The notes under the pieces were generated by a model. It worked only from the letters and a program-made list of their open reading frames with translations. It was not told the DNA's origin and made no database searches. From Nocardioides seonyuensis (GTDB lineage Bacteria; Actinomycetota; Actinomycetes; Propionibacteriales; Nocardioidaceae), in contig NZ_CP038436.1 in assembly GCF_004683965.1 (NCBI RefSeq), forward strand, positions 2,108,001 through 2,172,000: a stretch of DNA of 64,000 nucleotides. Direction: 5' to 3'. The translations under genes were made by a program, and so were the position numbers. Each line of letters begins with the position of its first letter. The stretch's first letter is position 1. This document shows positions 1 through 7,850 of this stretch, piece by piece.

Positions 1-980
1 ACGACAAGGCCGGCATCGCTGCCCACCTGGGCGCCGTGCGCATCTTCGGCGACGACCTGCCGGTCAACCTCGTGATGTTCATCGAGGGTGAGGAGGAGGT
101 CGGCTCCGACACGCTCGTCGACCTGCTCAACGCCCACAAGGACCGGCTCGAGGCCGACGTCATCGTCATCGCCGACTCCGGCAACTGGGACATCGGCGAG
201 CCGGCCCTGACCACGTCGCTGCGCGGGCTGGTGCGCATGGACGTCGAGGTCCGCACTCTCACCCACGCGGTGCACAGCGGGATGTGGGGCGGTCTCGCGC
301 CGGACGCGATCATGACCCTCTCGCGCCTGATCGCCTCGTGCTGGGACGACGCCGGCAACCTCGTCATCGACGGTCTCCACTCGGGTCCCGCCGCAGACGT
401 CGACTATCCCGAGGAGCGGCTGCGCGCCGAGTCCGGCGCGGCCGAGGGCATCGAGTGGATCGGCACCGGCTCGGCCGTCGAGCGGCTCTGGACGCAGCCG
501 GCGCTGTCCATCACCGGCTTCGACGCGCCCAAGGTCGAGGGCGCCTCCAACACCCTCGTCCCGGCGGCGCGCGCCCGCTTCAGCCTGCGCGTCGCGCCGG
601 GCGACACCACCGCCAACGCCGTCGAGTGCCTCCAGCGACACCTCGAGGCCAACGTCGCGTGGGGTGCCACGCTCAGCACGACCGTCGTCGACACCGGCGA
701 GGCCACCCAGATCGACGCCAGCGGTCCGGCCTACGACGCGGCACGTGCCGCGTTCTCCGAGGCGTGGGACGGCACCGCCCCGATCGACATGGGCGTCGGA
801 GGCTCGATCCCCTTCATCGCCGAGTTCCTCGAGGCCTTCCCCCGGGCCAGCGTTCTCGTCACCGGGGTCGAGGACCCCGACACCCGTGCCCACGGCGCCA
901 ACGAGGGGCTCCACCTTGCGGAGTTCGAGAAGGTCGTGCTCGCCGAGGCGCTCCTCCTGCGCAACCTCGGCGACCTCTGA
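1..980 (+). CDS. M20-family dipeptidase / metallopeptidase, C-terminal part
   Basis: The gene enters from the left edge; the reading frame is open from base 3. The first visible residues, DKAGIAAH, fit the M20 motif in which Asp bridges two zinc ions. EGEEEVGS, about 25-30 residues later, carries the catalytic Glu pair, and HAVHSG begins the dimerisation/lid domain. The C-terminal ALLLRN segment is typical of M20 dipeptidases. Expected role: cytosolic zinc-dependent cleavage of dipeptides or N-acyl amino acids; the substrate cannot be read from sequence. The N-terminal part lies outside the window. Stop TGA is at 978-980, 53 bases before purF. Confidence 0.85.
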   Translation, partial: DKAGIAAHLGAVRIFGDDLPVNLVMFIEGEEEVGSDTLVDLLNAHKDRLEADVIVIADSGNWDIGEPALTTSLRGLVRMDVEVRTLTHAVHSGMWGGLAPDAIMTLSRLIASCWDDAGNLVIDGLHSGPAADVDYPEERLRAESGAAEGIEWIGTGSAVERLWTQPALSITGFDAPKVEGASNTLVPAARARFSLRVAPGDTTANAVECLQRHLEANVAWGATLSTTVVDTGEATQIDASGPAYDAARAAFSEAWDGTAPIDMGVGGSIPFIAEFLEAFPRASVLVTGVEDPDTRAHGANEGLHLAEFEKVVLAEALLLRNLGDL

Positions 981-1021
981 CCGCCCTGCGGCGCGAGTTC
1001 GGGCCGGGGCCGGACCACCCG

Positions 1022-1027
1022 TAGACT
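1022..1027 (+). promoter_or_regulatory. -10 element for leaderless purF transcript
   Basis: TAGACT sits 6 bases before the GTG start of purF, so transcription would begin at or next to the start codon. No Shine-Dalgarno sequence precedes the GTG, which fits a leaderless mRNA. The same arrangement occurs before the ygfZ gene at 32292. Confidence 0.5.
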
Positions 1028-1033
1028 CCACCC

Positions 1034-2560
1034 GTGCCCCAGCCGAGCAACCGGAAGGGCGGCGACGGCCGCCTCACCGCGGCCATCGACCCCTCCGACC
1101 AAGGTCCACAGGACGCGTGTGGCGTCTTCGGCATCTGGGCGCCCGGTGAGGACGTCGCCAACCTCACCTACTTCGGTCTCTACGCGCTCCAGCACCGCGG
1201 GCAGGAGTCGGCCGGCATCGCGGTGAGCAACGGGCGTCAGATCCTGGTCTACAAGGACATGGGCCTGGTCTCGCAGGTCTTCGACGAGTCGACCCTGGCC
1301 TCGCTCAAGGGCTATGTCGCGATCGGCCACGCGCGCTACTCCACGACCGGGGCCTCGACCTGGCAGAACGCCCAGCCGACCTTCCACCCCACAGCCTCCG
1401 GGTCGATCGCGCTGGCCCACAACGGCAACCTCATCAACACCGCCGAGCTCGCCGAGATGGCCGAGGAGGCCTCCGCCGCCGACGAGCTCGACCTGCACCT
1501 GCGCATGGGCACCGCCGCCACCAACGACACCGCCGTCGTCACGGCACTGATGGCCCGCCACCCCGACACCTCCCTGGAGGAGCGCGCCATCGAGGTCCTC
1601 GCCTCGGTGAAGGGCGCCTTCTCGTTCGTCTGGATGAACGACGACACCCTCTTCGCCGCCCGGGACCCCCAGGGTGTCCGGCCGCTGGTGCTCGGCCGGC
1701 TCGAGCGTGGCTGGGTCGTCGCCAGCGAGGACGCCGCGCTGGCCACGATCGGCGCCAGCGTGGTCCGTGAGGTGGAGCCGGGCGAGATGCTCGTCATCAA
1801 CGAGAACGGCCTGGTCTCGCGCCGCTTCGCCGAGCCCGACCCCAAGGGTTGCGTCTTCGAGTACGTCTACCTCGCCCGACCCGACGCCACCATCAGCGGC
1901 CGCGGCGTCCACGAAGCTCGCGTCGAGATGGGCCGCCAGCTCGCCCGCGAGTTCCCGGTCGAGGCCGACATGGTCATCCCGGTGCCCGAGTCGGCGCTCC
2001 CGGCCGCAGCGGGATATGCCGAGGAGAGCGGCATCCCGTTCGGCCTCGGGTTCGTCAAGAACTCCTACGTCGGCCGCACGTTCATCCAGCCCAGCCAGAC
2101 CCTGCGCCAGCTCGGCATCCGGCTCAAGCTCAACGCCCTCGACCACATGATCCGCGGCAAGCGCATCATCGTGGTCGACGACTCCATCGTGCGCGGCAAC
2201 ACCCAGCGGGCCCAGGTGCGGATGCTGCGCGAGGCCGGCGCCCTCGAGGTGCACGTGCGCATCTCGTCGCCGCCGGTGAAGTGGCCGTGCTTCTACGGCA
2301 TCGACTTCGCCACGCGGGCCGAGCTGATCGCCAACGGCCTGACCATCGAGGAGATCCGCAGCAGCATCGGCGCCGACTCCCTCGGCTACCTCTCGCTCGA
2401 GGGCATGGTCCAGTCGACCGGTCAGGCCAGCGACCGGCTGTGCAAGGCGTGCTTCACCGGCGACTACCCGATCCCGCTCCCCGATGAGTCGCGGCTGGGC
2501 AAGAGCCTGCTGGAGACGCCCCTGTCGTCCACCCAGCTGCCCGTCCTCAACAACCCGTGA
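1034..2560 (+). CDS. purF: amidophosphoribosyltransferase PurF
   Basis: This 508-residue protein catalyses the first committed purine step, transferring the glutamine amide to PRPP to give phosphoribosylamine. The N-terminal glutamine amidotransferase domain starts after a propeptide, with the nucleophile Cys in DACGVFGIW (about residue 29), so self-processing is expected. The PRPP loop reads IIVVDDSIVRGNT. The four iron-sulfur cysteines of Bacillus-type PurF are present: one in CVFEYVYLARPD, one in KWPCFYG and two in LCKACFTG. GTG at 1034 is chosen because a -10 box lies just upstream and no ribosome site is seen. It is translationally coupled or nearly so to purM. Confidence 0.97.
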   Translation: MPQPSNRKGGDGRLTAAIDPSDQGPQDACGVFGIWAPGEDVANLTYFGLYALQHRGQESAGIAVSNGRQILVYKDMGLVSQVFDESTLASLKGYVAIGHARYSTTGASTWQNAQPTFHPTASGSIALAHNGNLINTAELAEMAEEASAADELDLHLRMGTAATNDTAVVTALMARHPDTSLEERAIEVLASVKGAFSFVWMNDDTLFAARDPQGVRPLVLGRLERGWVVASEDAALATIGASVVREVEPGEMLVINENGLVSRRFAEPDPKGCVFEYVYLARPDATISGRGVHEARVEMGRQLAREFPVEADMVIPVPESALPAAAGYAEESGIPFGLGFVKNSYVGRTFIQPSQTLRQLGIRLKLNALDHMIRGKRIIVVDDSIVRGNTQRAQVRMLREAGALEVHVRISSPPVKWPCFYGIDFATRAELIANGLTIEEIRSSIGADSLGYLSLEGMVQSTGQASDRLCKACFTGDYPIPLPDESRLGKSLLETPLSSTQLPVLNNP

Positions 2561-2571
2561 ACGGAGCCCCC

Positions 2572-3657
2572 GTGGCCGATCAGCACGAGAACGCCTATGC
2601 CGCCGCCGGAGTGTCGATCGAGGCCGCCGACCGCGCGATCGACCTGATGAAGGGCTGGGTCGACAAGGCACGCCGCCCCGAGATGATCGGCGGGCTGGGT
2701 GGCTTCGCGGGCCTGTTCGACGCGACGGCCCTGACCCGCTACGAGCAGCCCCTGCTGGCCACCTCCACCGACGGCGTCGGCACCAAGGTGGCCGTCGCCC
2801 AGGCGATGGACGTCCACGACACGATCGGCTTCGACCTCGTCGGCATGGTCGTCGACGACTTGGTGGTGTGCGGCGCCGAGCCGCTGTTCATGACCGACTA
2901 CATCGCGACCGGCCGCGTCGTCCCCGAGCGGATCGCCGCCATCGTCAAGGGCATCGCCGAGGCCTGCGTGGTCGCGGGCTGCGCCCTCATCGGCGGCGAG
3001 ACCGCCGAGCACCCCGGCCTCCTCGAGCCCGACGAGTACGACGTCGCCGGTGCCACCACCGGGGTGGTCGAGGCCAGCAAGCTGCTCGGCCCGGGTCGGG
3101 TGCGGCCCGGCGACGTGGTCGTCGCCATGGAGTCCAGCGGCCTGCACTCCAACGGCTACTCCCTCGTGCGCCACGTGCTCCTGGGCGACACCGCCGACGG
3201 CGGGGCGCAATGGGCGCTCGACCGACACGTCGACGACTTCGGACGGTCCCTGGGCGAGGAGCTCCTCGAGCCGACCAGGATCTACGCCAAGGCCTGCCTC
3301 GACGTGGCTGCCCGCACCCGCGTCCACGCGATGTCCCACGTGACCGGGGGAGGCCTCGCCGCCAACCTCGAACGCGTGATGCCCGTGGAGCTCTCCGCCC
3401 GGATCGACCGCAGCACCTGGACCCCCCAGCCGGTGTTCGACGTCGTACGCCGCGTGGGGGAGGTGTCGCAGCCAGATCTCGAGGCGACGCTCAACTGCGG
3501 TGTCGGCATGGTCGCCCTGACTGGCGCCGACGAGGTCAACGCCACGATCGAGGTGCTCGCCGGCCACGGTGTCCGTGCCTGGGTCGCGGGCGAGGTCCGC
3601 GCCGACGACGTCAACGGTGGACGGGTCCTCATGGAGGGGCAGCACCCCGGCTGGTGA
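2572..3657 (+). CDS. purM: phosphoribosylformylglycinamidine cyclo-ligase PurM
   Basis: PurM (AIR synthetase) uses ATP to close the imidazole ring of FGAM in purine synthesis. The protein is about 361 residues, the normal length. It has the family signatures STDGVGTK, LVGMVVDDLVVCGAEPLF, GCALIGGETAEHPG, SSGLHSNGYSLVR and HVTGGGLAANLERV. Two in-frame GTG starts exist: 2557, overlapping the purF stop, and 2572, with GGAG five bases upstream. The second is preferred and gives an N-terminus close to family norm. The purF-purM pair is an operon with a gap of at most 11 bases. Confidence 0.96.
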   Translation: MADQHENAYAAAGVSIEAADRAIDLMKGWVDKARRPEMIGGLGGFAGLFDATALTRYEQPLLATSTDGVGTKVAVAQAMDVHDTIGFDLVGMVVDDLVVCGAEPLFMTDYIATGRVVPERIAAIVKGIAEACVVAGCALIGGETAEHPGLLEPDEYDVAGATTGVVEASKLLGPGRVRPGDVVVAMESSGLHSNGYSLVRHVLLGDTADGGAQWALDRHVDDFGRSLGEELLEPTRIYAKACLDVAARTRVHAMSHVTGGGLAANLERVMPVELSARIDRSTWTPQPVFDVVRRVGEVSQPDLEATLNCGVGMVALTGADEVNATIEVLAGHGVRAWVAGEVRADDVNGGRVLMEGQHPGW

Positions 3658-3722
3658 CCCTGCACGCCCTCATCACGGGGCGTTCGCTGCCGGCGGAAAC
3701 AATCGTCGGGGAGTTGGTGTGC

Positions 3723-3749
3723 GGGAACACCCACTCCTCGGGTAGCGTT
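3723..3749 (+). promoter_or_regulatory. possible SigR/SigH-type promoter upstream of DUF3073
   Basis: GGGAAC and GTT are separated by exactly 18 bases, close to the GGGAAT-N18-GTT consensus of thiol-stress ECF sigma factors of actinobacteria. The element lies about 100 bases before the DUF3073 start. This is a pattern match only. Confidence 0.35.
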
Positions 3750-3846
3750 GTGCTCACGATATGTGACCGATCAGACCGGGCGCAGCGGTGCCGCACGCAG
3801 GTGGGGCGCCCCGAGCCCCGGCCAAGTGTGCGAGGGGGTCGACCCA

Positions 3847-4038
3847 ATGGGGCGCGGCCGAGCGAAGGCGAAGCAGACGAAGGTCGCACGCGACCTGAAG
3901 TACCGGACTCACGAGACGGACTTCGGGGCGCTTGCGAAGGAGCTGCACGGGGATGAGAGCAAGCCGAGCGAGGCGGTCGATGCCGCCGAGCCGGATGCCT
4001 ACGACGAGTGGGCTGACTACCCCAGTCGTCGCGACTGA
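3847..4038 (+). CDS. DUF3073 family small protein
   Basis: This 63-residue, highly charged protein begins MGRGRAKAKQTKVARDLKY and continues with a THETDFGALAKEL segment, the hallmark of actinobacterial DUF3073. ATG at 3847 is chosen because it starts exactly at the conserved MGRGR motif; in-frame sequence further upstream reads like non-coding DNA. The basic N-terminus and acidic C-terminus (AEPDAYDEWADY) suggest nucleic acid or protein binding, but function is unknown. Related actinobacteria keep this family near purM and the valine/leucine dehydrogenase, as here; the usual small regulator BldC is not present between them. Confidence 0.85.
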   Translation: MGRGRAKAKQTKVARDLKYRTHETDFGALAKELHGDESKPSEAVDAAEPDAYDEWADYPSRRD

Positions 4039-4062
4039 CACCTGACCGCACCCTCGCGGTCA

Positions 4063-4113
4063 CCGGCTCCGACGAGCCGGCGCTCGTGCGCGCCACGACG
4101 CACGCACGAGCGC
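4063..4113. terminator. two adjacent hairpins between convergent genes
   Basis: CCGGCTC-CGAC-GAGCCGG (4063-4080) is followed by an 11-bp inverted repeat, GCGCTCGTGCG at 4080-4090 with its complement at 4103-4113. They lie between the convergent DUF3073 and leucine dehydrogenase genes and could terminate both. No long T-run follows, as is common in high-GC actinobacteria. Confidence 0.6.
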
Positions 4114-4120
4114 TCTCGCG

Positions 4121-5206
4121 TCAGGGGAGGTGGATCCCTCGGAGCTGCCCGACCTCGCGCATCCGCTGCTCGGCGAGCCGGTCGGCGGCGACGGCGGGCG
4201 GGACCCCGTCGACCTTCGCGAGCTCGAAGACCCGGCGGGTCGTCTCGAAGATCCCGGTGGCGCGCTGCTTGGCGCGCTCGAAGGAGAAGCCCTCGAGCTC
4301 GTCGGCGACCTGGATGACTCCGCCTGAGTTGACGCAGTAGTCAGGGGCATAGAGGATCCCGCGCTCCTCGAGCTGCTTCTCGATCCCGGGGTGCGCGAGC
4401 TGGTTGTTGGCCGCACCGCAGACGATCTTGGCCGACAGCTTCTCGACGACGTCGTCGTCGAGCGCCCCGCCCAGGGCACACGGCGCGTAGACGTCGAGCG
4501 CGGAGGCCACGAGGGCCTCGGTCGAGCCGACGGCCGCCACCTCCGGGTAGGTCTCGCGGATCGCGTCGACGGCCGTCGGGTTGACGTCGGTCACCACCAC
4601 GCGGGCACCGTCCTCCACGAGGTGTCGTACGAGGTGGCGGCCGACCTTCCCGACGCCGGCGACGCCCACGGTGCGCCCGGCGAGGGTCGGATCGCCCCAC
4701 ACCTGCTCGGCCGCGGCGCGCATGCCCTGGAACGTGCCGTACGCCGTCAGCACCGAGCTGTCCCCCGCGCCGCCGTGGGCGACGGTGCGGCCGGTGACGA
4801 ACTCGCACTCGCGCGCCACGTGGTCCATGTCCAAGGAGTTGGTGCCGACGTCGCAGGCGGTGAGGTAGCGCCCGTTCAGCGACTGCACGAAGCGGCCATA
4901 GGCGCGCAGCAGCGCCTCGTTCTTGGTCGTCGCGGGGTCGCCGATGATGACGGCCTTGCCACCGCCGAGGTCGAGGCCGGCCAGCGCGTTCTTGTAGGAC
5001 ATGCCCCGCGAGAGGTTGAGGACGTCGGTGATCGCGTCGTCGGTGGTCGCGTAGGGGTAGAACCTGGTGCCGCCGAGTGCCGGGCCCAGTGCTGTGGAGT
5101 GGATGGCGATGATCGCCTTGAGGCCGGTGGCGCGGTCGTTGCAGAAGACGACCTGCTCGTGCTCTGAGCCGAGGTCGAAGACGTCGACGGGAGACGTGTC
5201 AGACAT
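4121..5206 (-). CDS. leucine/valine/phenylalanine dehydrogenase
   Basis: This 361-residue NAD-dependent amino acid dehydrogenase oxidatively deaminates branched-chain or aromatic amino acids to 2-oxo acids. The N-terminal dimerisation domain carries GGTRFYPY and the catalytic Lys in [13 protein letters not shown]. The Rossmann domain has [13 protein letters not shown]. The C-terminus has [11 protein letters not shown] and [13 protein letters not shown], both characteristic of the leucine/valine/phenylalanine branch. Start ATG at 5206 follows GAAGGA. Choosing between leucine and valine preference is not possible by eye. Branched-chain amino acid breakdown in actinobacteria supplies fatty-acid primers. 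Confidence 0.92.
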   Translation of the reverse strand: MSDTSPVDVFDLGSEHEQVVFCNDRATGLKAIIAIHSTALGPALGGTRFYPYATTDDAITDVLNLSRGMSYKNALAGLDLGGGKAVIIGDPATTKNEALLRAYGRFVQSLNGRYLTACDVGTNSLDMDHVARECEFVTGRTVAHGGAGDSSVLTAYGTFQGMRAAAEQVWGDPTLAGRTVGVAGVGKVGRHLVRHLVEDGARVVVTDVNPTAVDAIRETYPEVAAVGSTEALVASALDVYAPCALGGALDDDVVEKLSAKIVCGAANNQLAHPGIEKQLEERGILYAPDYCVNSGGVIQVADELEGFSFERAKQRATGIFETTRRVFELAKVDGVPPAVAADRLAEQRMREVGQLRGIHLP

Positions 5207-5287
5207 GGATGGGGTCCTTCGCGTTCGGTGTGGATGGTCGCGGGTGAGCGGCCGGGTCGTGACGACACCATGGGTGGGTGACCGTCG

Positions 5288-6025
5288 TCACATCGAGCCT
5301 ATCCGCACGAGGTGGTCGTGCAGCACGGCCACTGCCTCCTCGGGTGTCGTCCGGCCGAGACACACTCTGGCCCCGAGCCCGTCGAGCAGCGCGAGCAGGA
5401 GGGCCTTCACTCTCTCGATGCTCTCCGCATTCACACCCGCCACGTCGAGGTCGGGCGCCACCAGTGTCAGTGCGGCGTCCACCATCGAGGCCATGCCCTC
5501 CTCGCGCTCGAGCGCAGCAGCGACCACCCGGTCGAGCTGGCCCGCGTCGTCCTCGGCGCGGGCCGGGGGCTCGATCTTCAGCGCCAGGATGTCCAGGGGC
5601 ACGAAGCCGAAGCTGCCCACCGCGAAGCGGTGGTGCAGCGGCCCCTCCTCCAGGTCGGCGAGATCGCGGGGGACCGCGACCGACGGCGGTGCTGCCAGGA
5701 CGAGCCGCCACCACACCAGCTCCTCGGCGATGCGTTCGGTCGTGTCGGGCAGGAAACGTCGGAGTAGGTCCGTGGCTGCCTCCGCGCCTTCGCCCCGCGG
5801 TCGGCCGTACCTGCCCGAGCGCCGGCGCAGCTCGACCTCCCGCAGCGCCAGGGCTCGGAGGTCGGCGTGCCCGGCGAGAGTTCGTCGGACCGTGCTGATG
5901 GAGGTGCCGAGCACCTTCGCGATGCGGTGCCGGCTCAGGTGGGACACCCCGTGGTCGCGGACGACGACGAAGCTCGCCTCCTCGAAGAATGCGAAGCGGC
6001 CGGGATAGTCGACGAACTTGGGCAT
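5288..6025 (-). CDS. TetR-family transcriptional regulator
   Basis: A protein of about 245 residues. The N-terminal helix-turn-helix runs through AFFEEASFVVVRDHGVSHL, then HRIAKVLGTSISTVRRTLAGH, matching TetR spacing. The large C-terminal part (from about residue 75) is alpha-helical and would form the ligand pocket; the ligand is unknown. A TTG six codons upstream at 6043 would extend the protein, but ATG at 6025 starts just before the helix 1 region and is preferred. It lies divergent from the repeat array that follows and transcribes toward the leucine dehydrogenase promoter, 81 bases away, so it could regulate that gene. Confidence 0.8.
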   Translation of the reverse strand: MPKFVDYPGRFAFFEEASFVVVRDHGVSHLSRHRIAKVLGTSISTVRRTLAGHADLRALALREVELRRRSGRYGRPRGEGAEAATDLLRRFLPDTTERIAEELVWWRLVLAAPPSVAVPRDLADLEEGPLHHRFAVGSFGFVPLDILALKIEPPARAEDDAGQLDRVVAAALEREEGMASMVDAALTLVAPDLDVAGVNAESIERVKALLLALLDGLGARVCLGRTTPEEAVAVLHDHLVRIGSM

Positions 6026-6123
6026 GAGCACATTCGAGCGCAACCAGCGCCTGTCGTGCGTCGCTCATCCACAGGCCGCCGGTTATGACCCAGGGTGATC
6101 CGCCTCCCGGCACCGAGTGCTTA

Positions 6124-6411
6124 GTGTTGTGTCACGACCTGGGTCCGTTCCCGGCGTGGGTCTTTCCGTGTTGCGTCACAACCCGGGTCGCCTCACCGCG
6201 TCGGATCGCCTGCGTGACGGCACGGAGCGTGACACAAACCGAGGGGCCTGGCGCCATGAAGCGAGCCGAGTCGTGACACAACGACAGAACCGTGACGTCG
6301 AGAAGCGGCCCGGGCCGTGACACAACGACAGGACCGTGACGTCGGGAGGCGGCCCGGGCCGTGACACAACGGCGGGGCCTGGCCGCTGGGTGGTGGCTCA
6401 GGGTGTGACAT
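6124..6411. repeat. 44-bp periodic intergenic repeat array with orientation switch
   Basis: GTGACACAAC-like motifs start at 6229, 6273, 6317, 6361 and (decayed) 6405, each exactly 44 bases apart. The copies at 6273-6316 and 6317-6360 are nearly identical full units ending in GGCCCGGGCC. To the left, the inverse motif GTTGTGTCAC (6126) and GTTGCGTCAC (6170) also repeat at 44 bases. The array therefore holds two units in one orientation and four to five in the other. Because 44 is not a multiple of three, the repeated peptides seen in reverse frames are not evidence of coding. No cas genes are nearby. Confidence 0.85.
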
Positions 6412-7774
6412 CACCGCGGGGCGGTCCGCTCCGCATGACGACGACGTCGCCGTGGGTGCCGTACCCGAGTAGGTCGCCGCCCTGGGGACGACCGTTGAAC
6501 GTCACCATCAGCCAGCTGTCACCGTCGCCGTTGCCGCGCCCCTCGCGGACCAGCGACGGCCACGGCAGGTTGGTGGGGTAGGGAGCGTCGAGGGCGCCGA
6601 CCTCTCGGAGCTGTGGGTCGAAGACCGGGAACGCAGCCCGCTGCCCGCGTCGACCCTGGCGCCCGTCGCTCGCGAGCACGACGAGGGCACCGTCGACGTC
6701 GAGCAGTGTCGTGCCCTCCGTGGCGACCCGGGAGGGATCGGCGCCGACCAGGGTCAGCTCGTCCAGGGACGGTCCGGCCGCCAGGGCGGGGTGGAAGAAG
6801 AAGAACCGGTGCGCGCTGACGAAGCCGACGTGCCAGGTGCCGTCGCGGCGCAGCAGGTGGGGGTCCCAGGTGGCGATGGACGCGAAGCCGTCGGTCGGGA
6901 GCGGGAGCTCGACCGTGTCGAGGACGTGCGTGCCGCGGAGCAGGTCCGACGTCGAGGTTCCGCGGGTGACCCGCAGGGTGGAGGGGGTACGCCGCCCCGC
7001 GCGCGATGCCGGCGCCTCGAAGTCGCCCCACGTGCTCGTCGCCACCAGCCAGTGGTCGCCGTCGCGGACCAGGTGGGTGGCGTGGTCGCCGAAGACCCCG
7101 GGCTTGTCGGGGCGCCGGAAGAAGAGGTCGCCGGTGTGGGTGAGGGTGAGGTCGGGTTCCAACCGCCACACGCTCGTGTGACCGGTGTCGAAGAATCCCG
7201 GGCCGGCGGACGTGGCGGTCAGCCACGTGGCACCCCCCTCACGCACCGGCTCCCCGTCGGCGTGGGTGACGACACGGATGTCGCGCAGCCCGAGCTGGCC
7301 GAAGCCGCCCGCGGTGGCGGGCAGGCCCGTCGTGGTCTCCACCGCCAGGGCGGCCAGGGCGGACTCGTCGTGGGTGTCCGGGCCACGTCGCGGGTCGTGG
7401 CGCAGGTCGTGCCCAGCCCGAGCAACCCAGCGACCACGCTCGCGGACCCACGCGGTCACGTGGGTGCCCGTCAGGCTCAGGCCGAGGTCGACGGGGTCCT
7501 GGGCTCGTCCGTGTCGGCGACTCACCAGCCGCCGCTCGCCGAGTTGCAGGGCGACGCGCTCGCCGTCGTACTCCGCCGCCAGGCGCATCCCTCCGAGGTG
7601 GAACGCCACCGCGCCGGTCCCTCGCAGCGCCGACGTGACCGCGACGTAGGGCGCGGCGGCGGGCATGTGGTGCAGTCCCGGCGTCGCCACCCGCAGCCGG
7701 ACGTCGTGGAGAGCCACCAGGTCGACCGGCCGCAGGCGGCGCACGATCTCCAGGCGGGGCAGCACCCGACCCAT
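6398..7774 (-). CDS. putative glycoside hydrolase with five-bladed propeller fold (GH43-like)
   Basis: This protein of about 458 residues has no signal peptide. The N-terminal third (to about residue 180) is a beta-rich domain. The rest shows repeated short strands with GPGFFDTGHTSVW, FGDHATHLVRDGDHW and IATWDPHLLRRDGTWHVG, which resemble the blade motifs of GH43/GH32-like propellers, where an Asp starts each blade. Catalytic residues cannot be assigned confidently. ATG at 7774 is chosen because AAGGAGG lies 7 bases upstream; GTG at 7792 is a weaker option. The last codons fall inside the decayed end unit of the 44-bp repeat array, so the repeat may have reshaped the C-terminus. Confidence 0.6.
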   Translation of the reverse strand: MGRVLPRLEIVRRLRPVDLVALHDVRLRVATPGLHHMPAAAPYVAVTSALRGTGAVAFHLGGMRLAAEYDGERVALQLGERRLVSRRHGRAQDPVDLGLSLTGTHVTAWVRERGRWVARAGHDLRHDPRRGPDTHDESALAALAVETTTGLPATAGGFGQLGLRDIRVVTHADGEPVREGGATWLTATSAGPGFFDTGHTSVWRLEPDLTLTHTGDLFFRRPDKPGVFGDHATHLVRDGDHWLVATSTWGDFEAPASRAGRRTPSTLRVTRGTSTSDLLRGTHVLDTVELPLPTDGFASIATWDPHLLRRDGTWHVGFVSAHRFFFFHPALAAGPSLDELTLVGADPSRVATEGTTLLDVDGALVVLASDGRQGRRGQRAAFPVFDPQLREVGALDAPYPTNLPWPSLVREGRGNGDGDSWLMVTFNGRPQGGDLLGYGTHGDVVVMRSGPPRGDVTP

Positions 7775-7850
7775 CCTGTCGCCTCCTTGCACCTGCTCGC
7801 CAGATGACCCAAGGTGAAGGGACGCCGCCGCCCGACGTCAGGAGTGGAGC

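Noticed and set aside
731..2671. Long antisense frame opposite purF
   Set aside because: Its composition mirrors the GC-biased codons of purF, it contains no recognisable domain, and purF is certain.
6124..6410. CRISPR array
   Set aside because: The periodicity is a single 44-base tandem unit with no conserved repeat plus unique spacers, the orientation switches, and no cas genes are present.
6132..6414. Reverse-strand repeat peptides containing SRPGPPPDVTVLSLCH
   Set aside because: They appear in all three reverse frames because a 44-base noncoding unit shifts frame at each copy; no ribosome site supports any of them.
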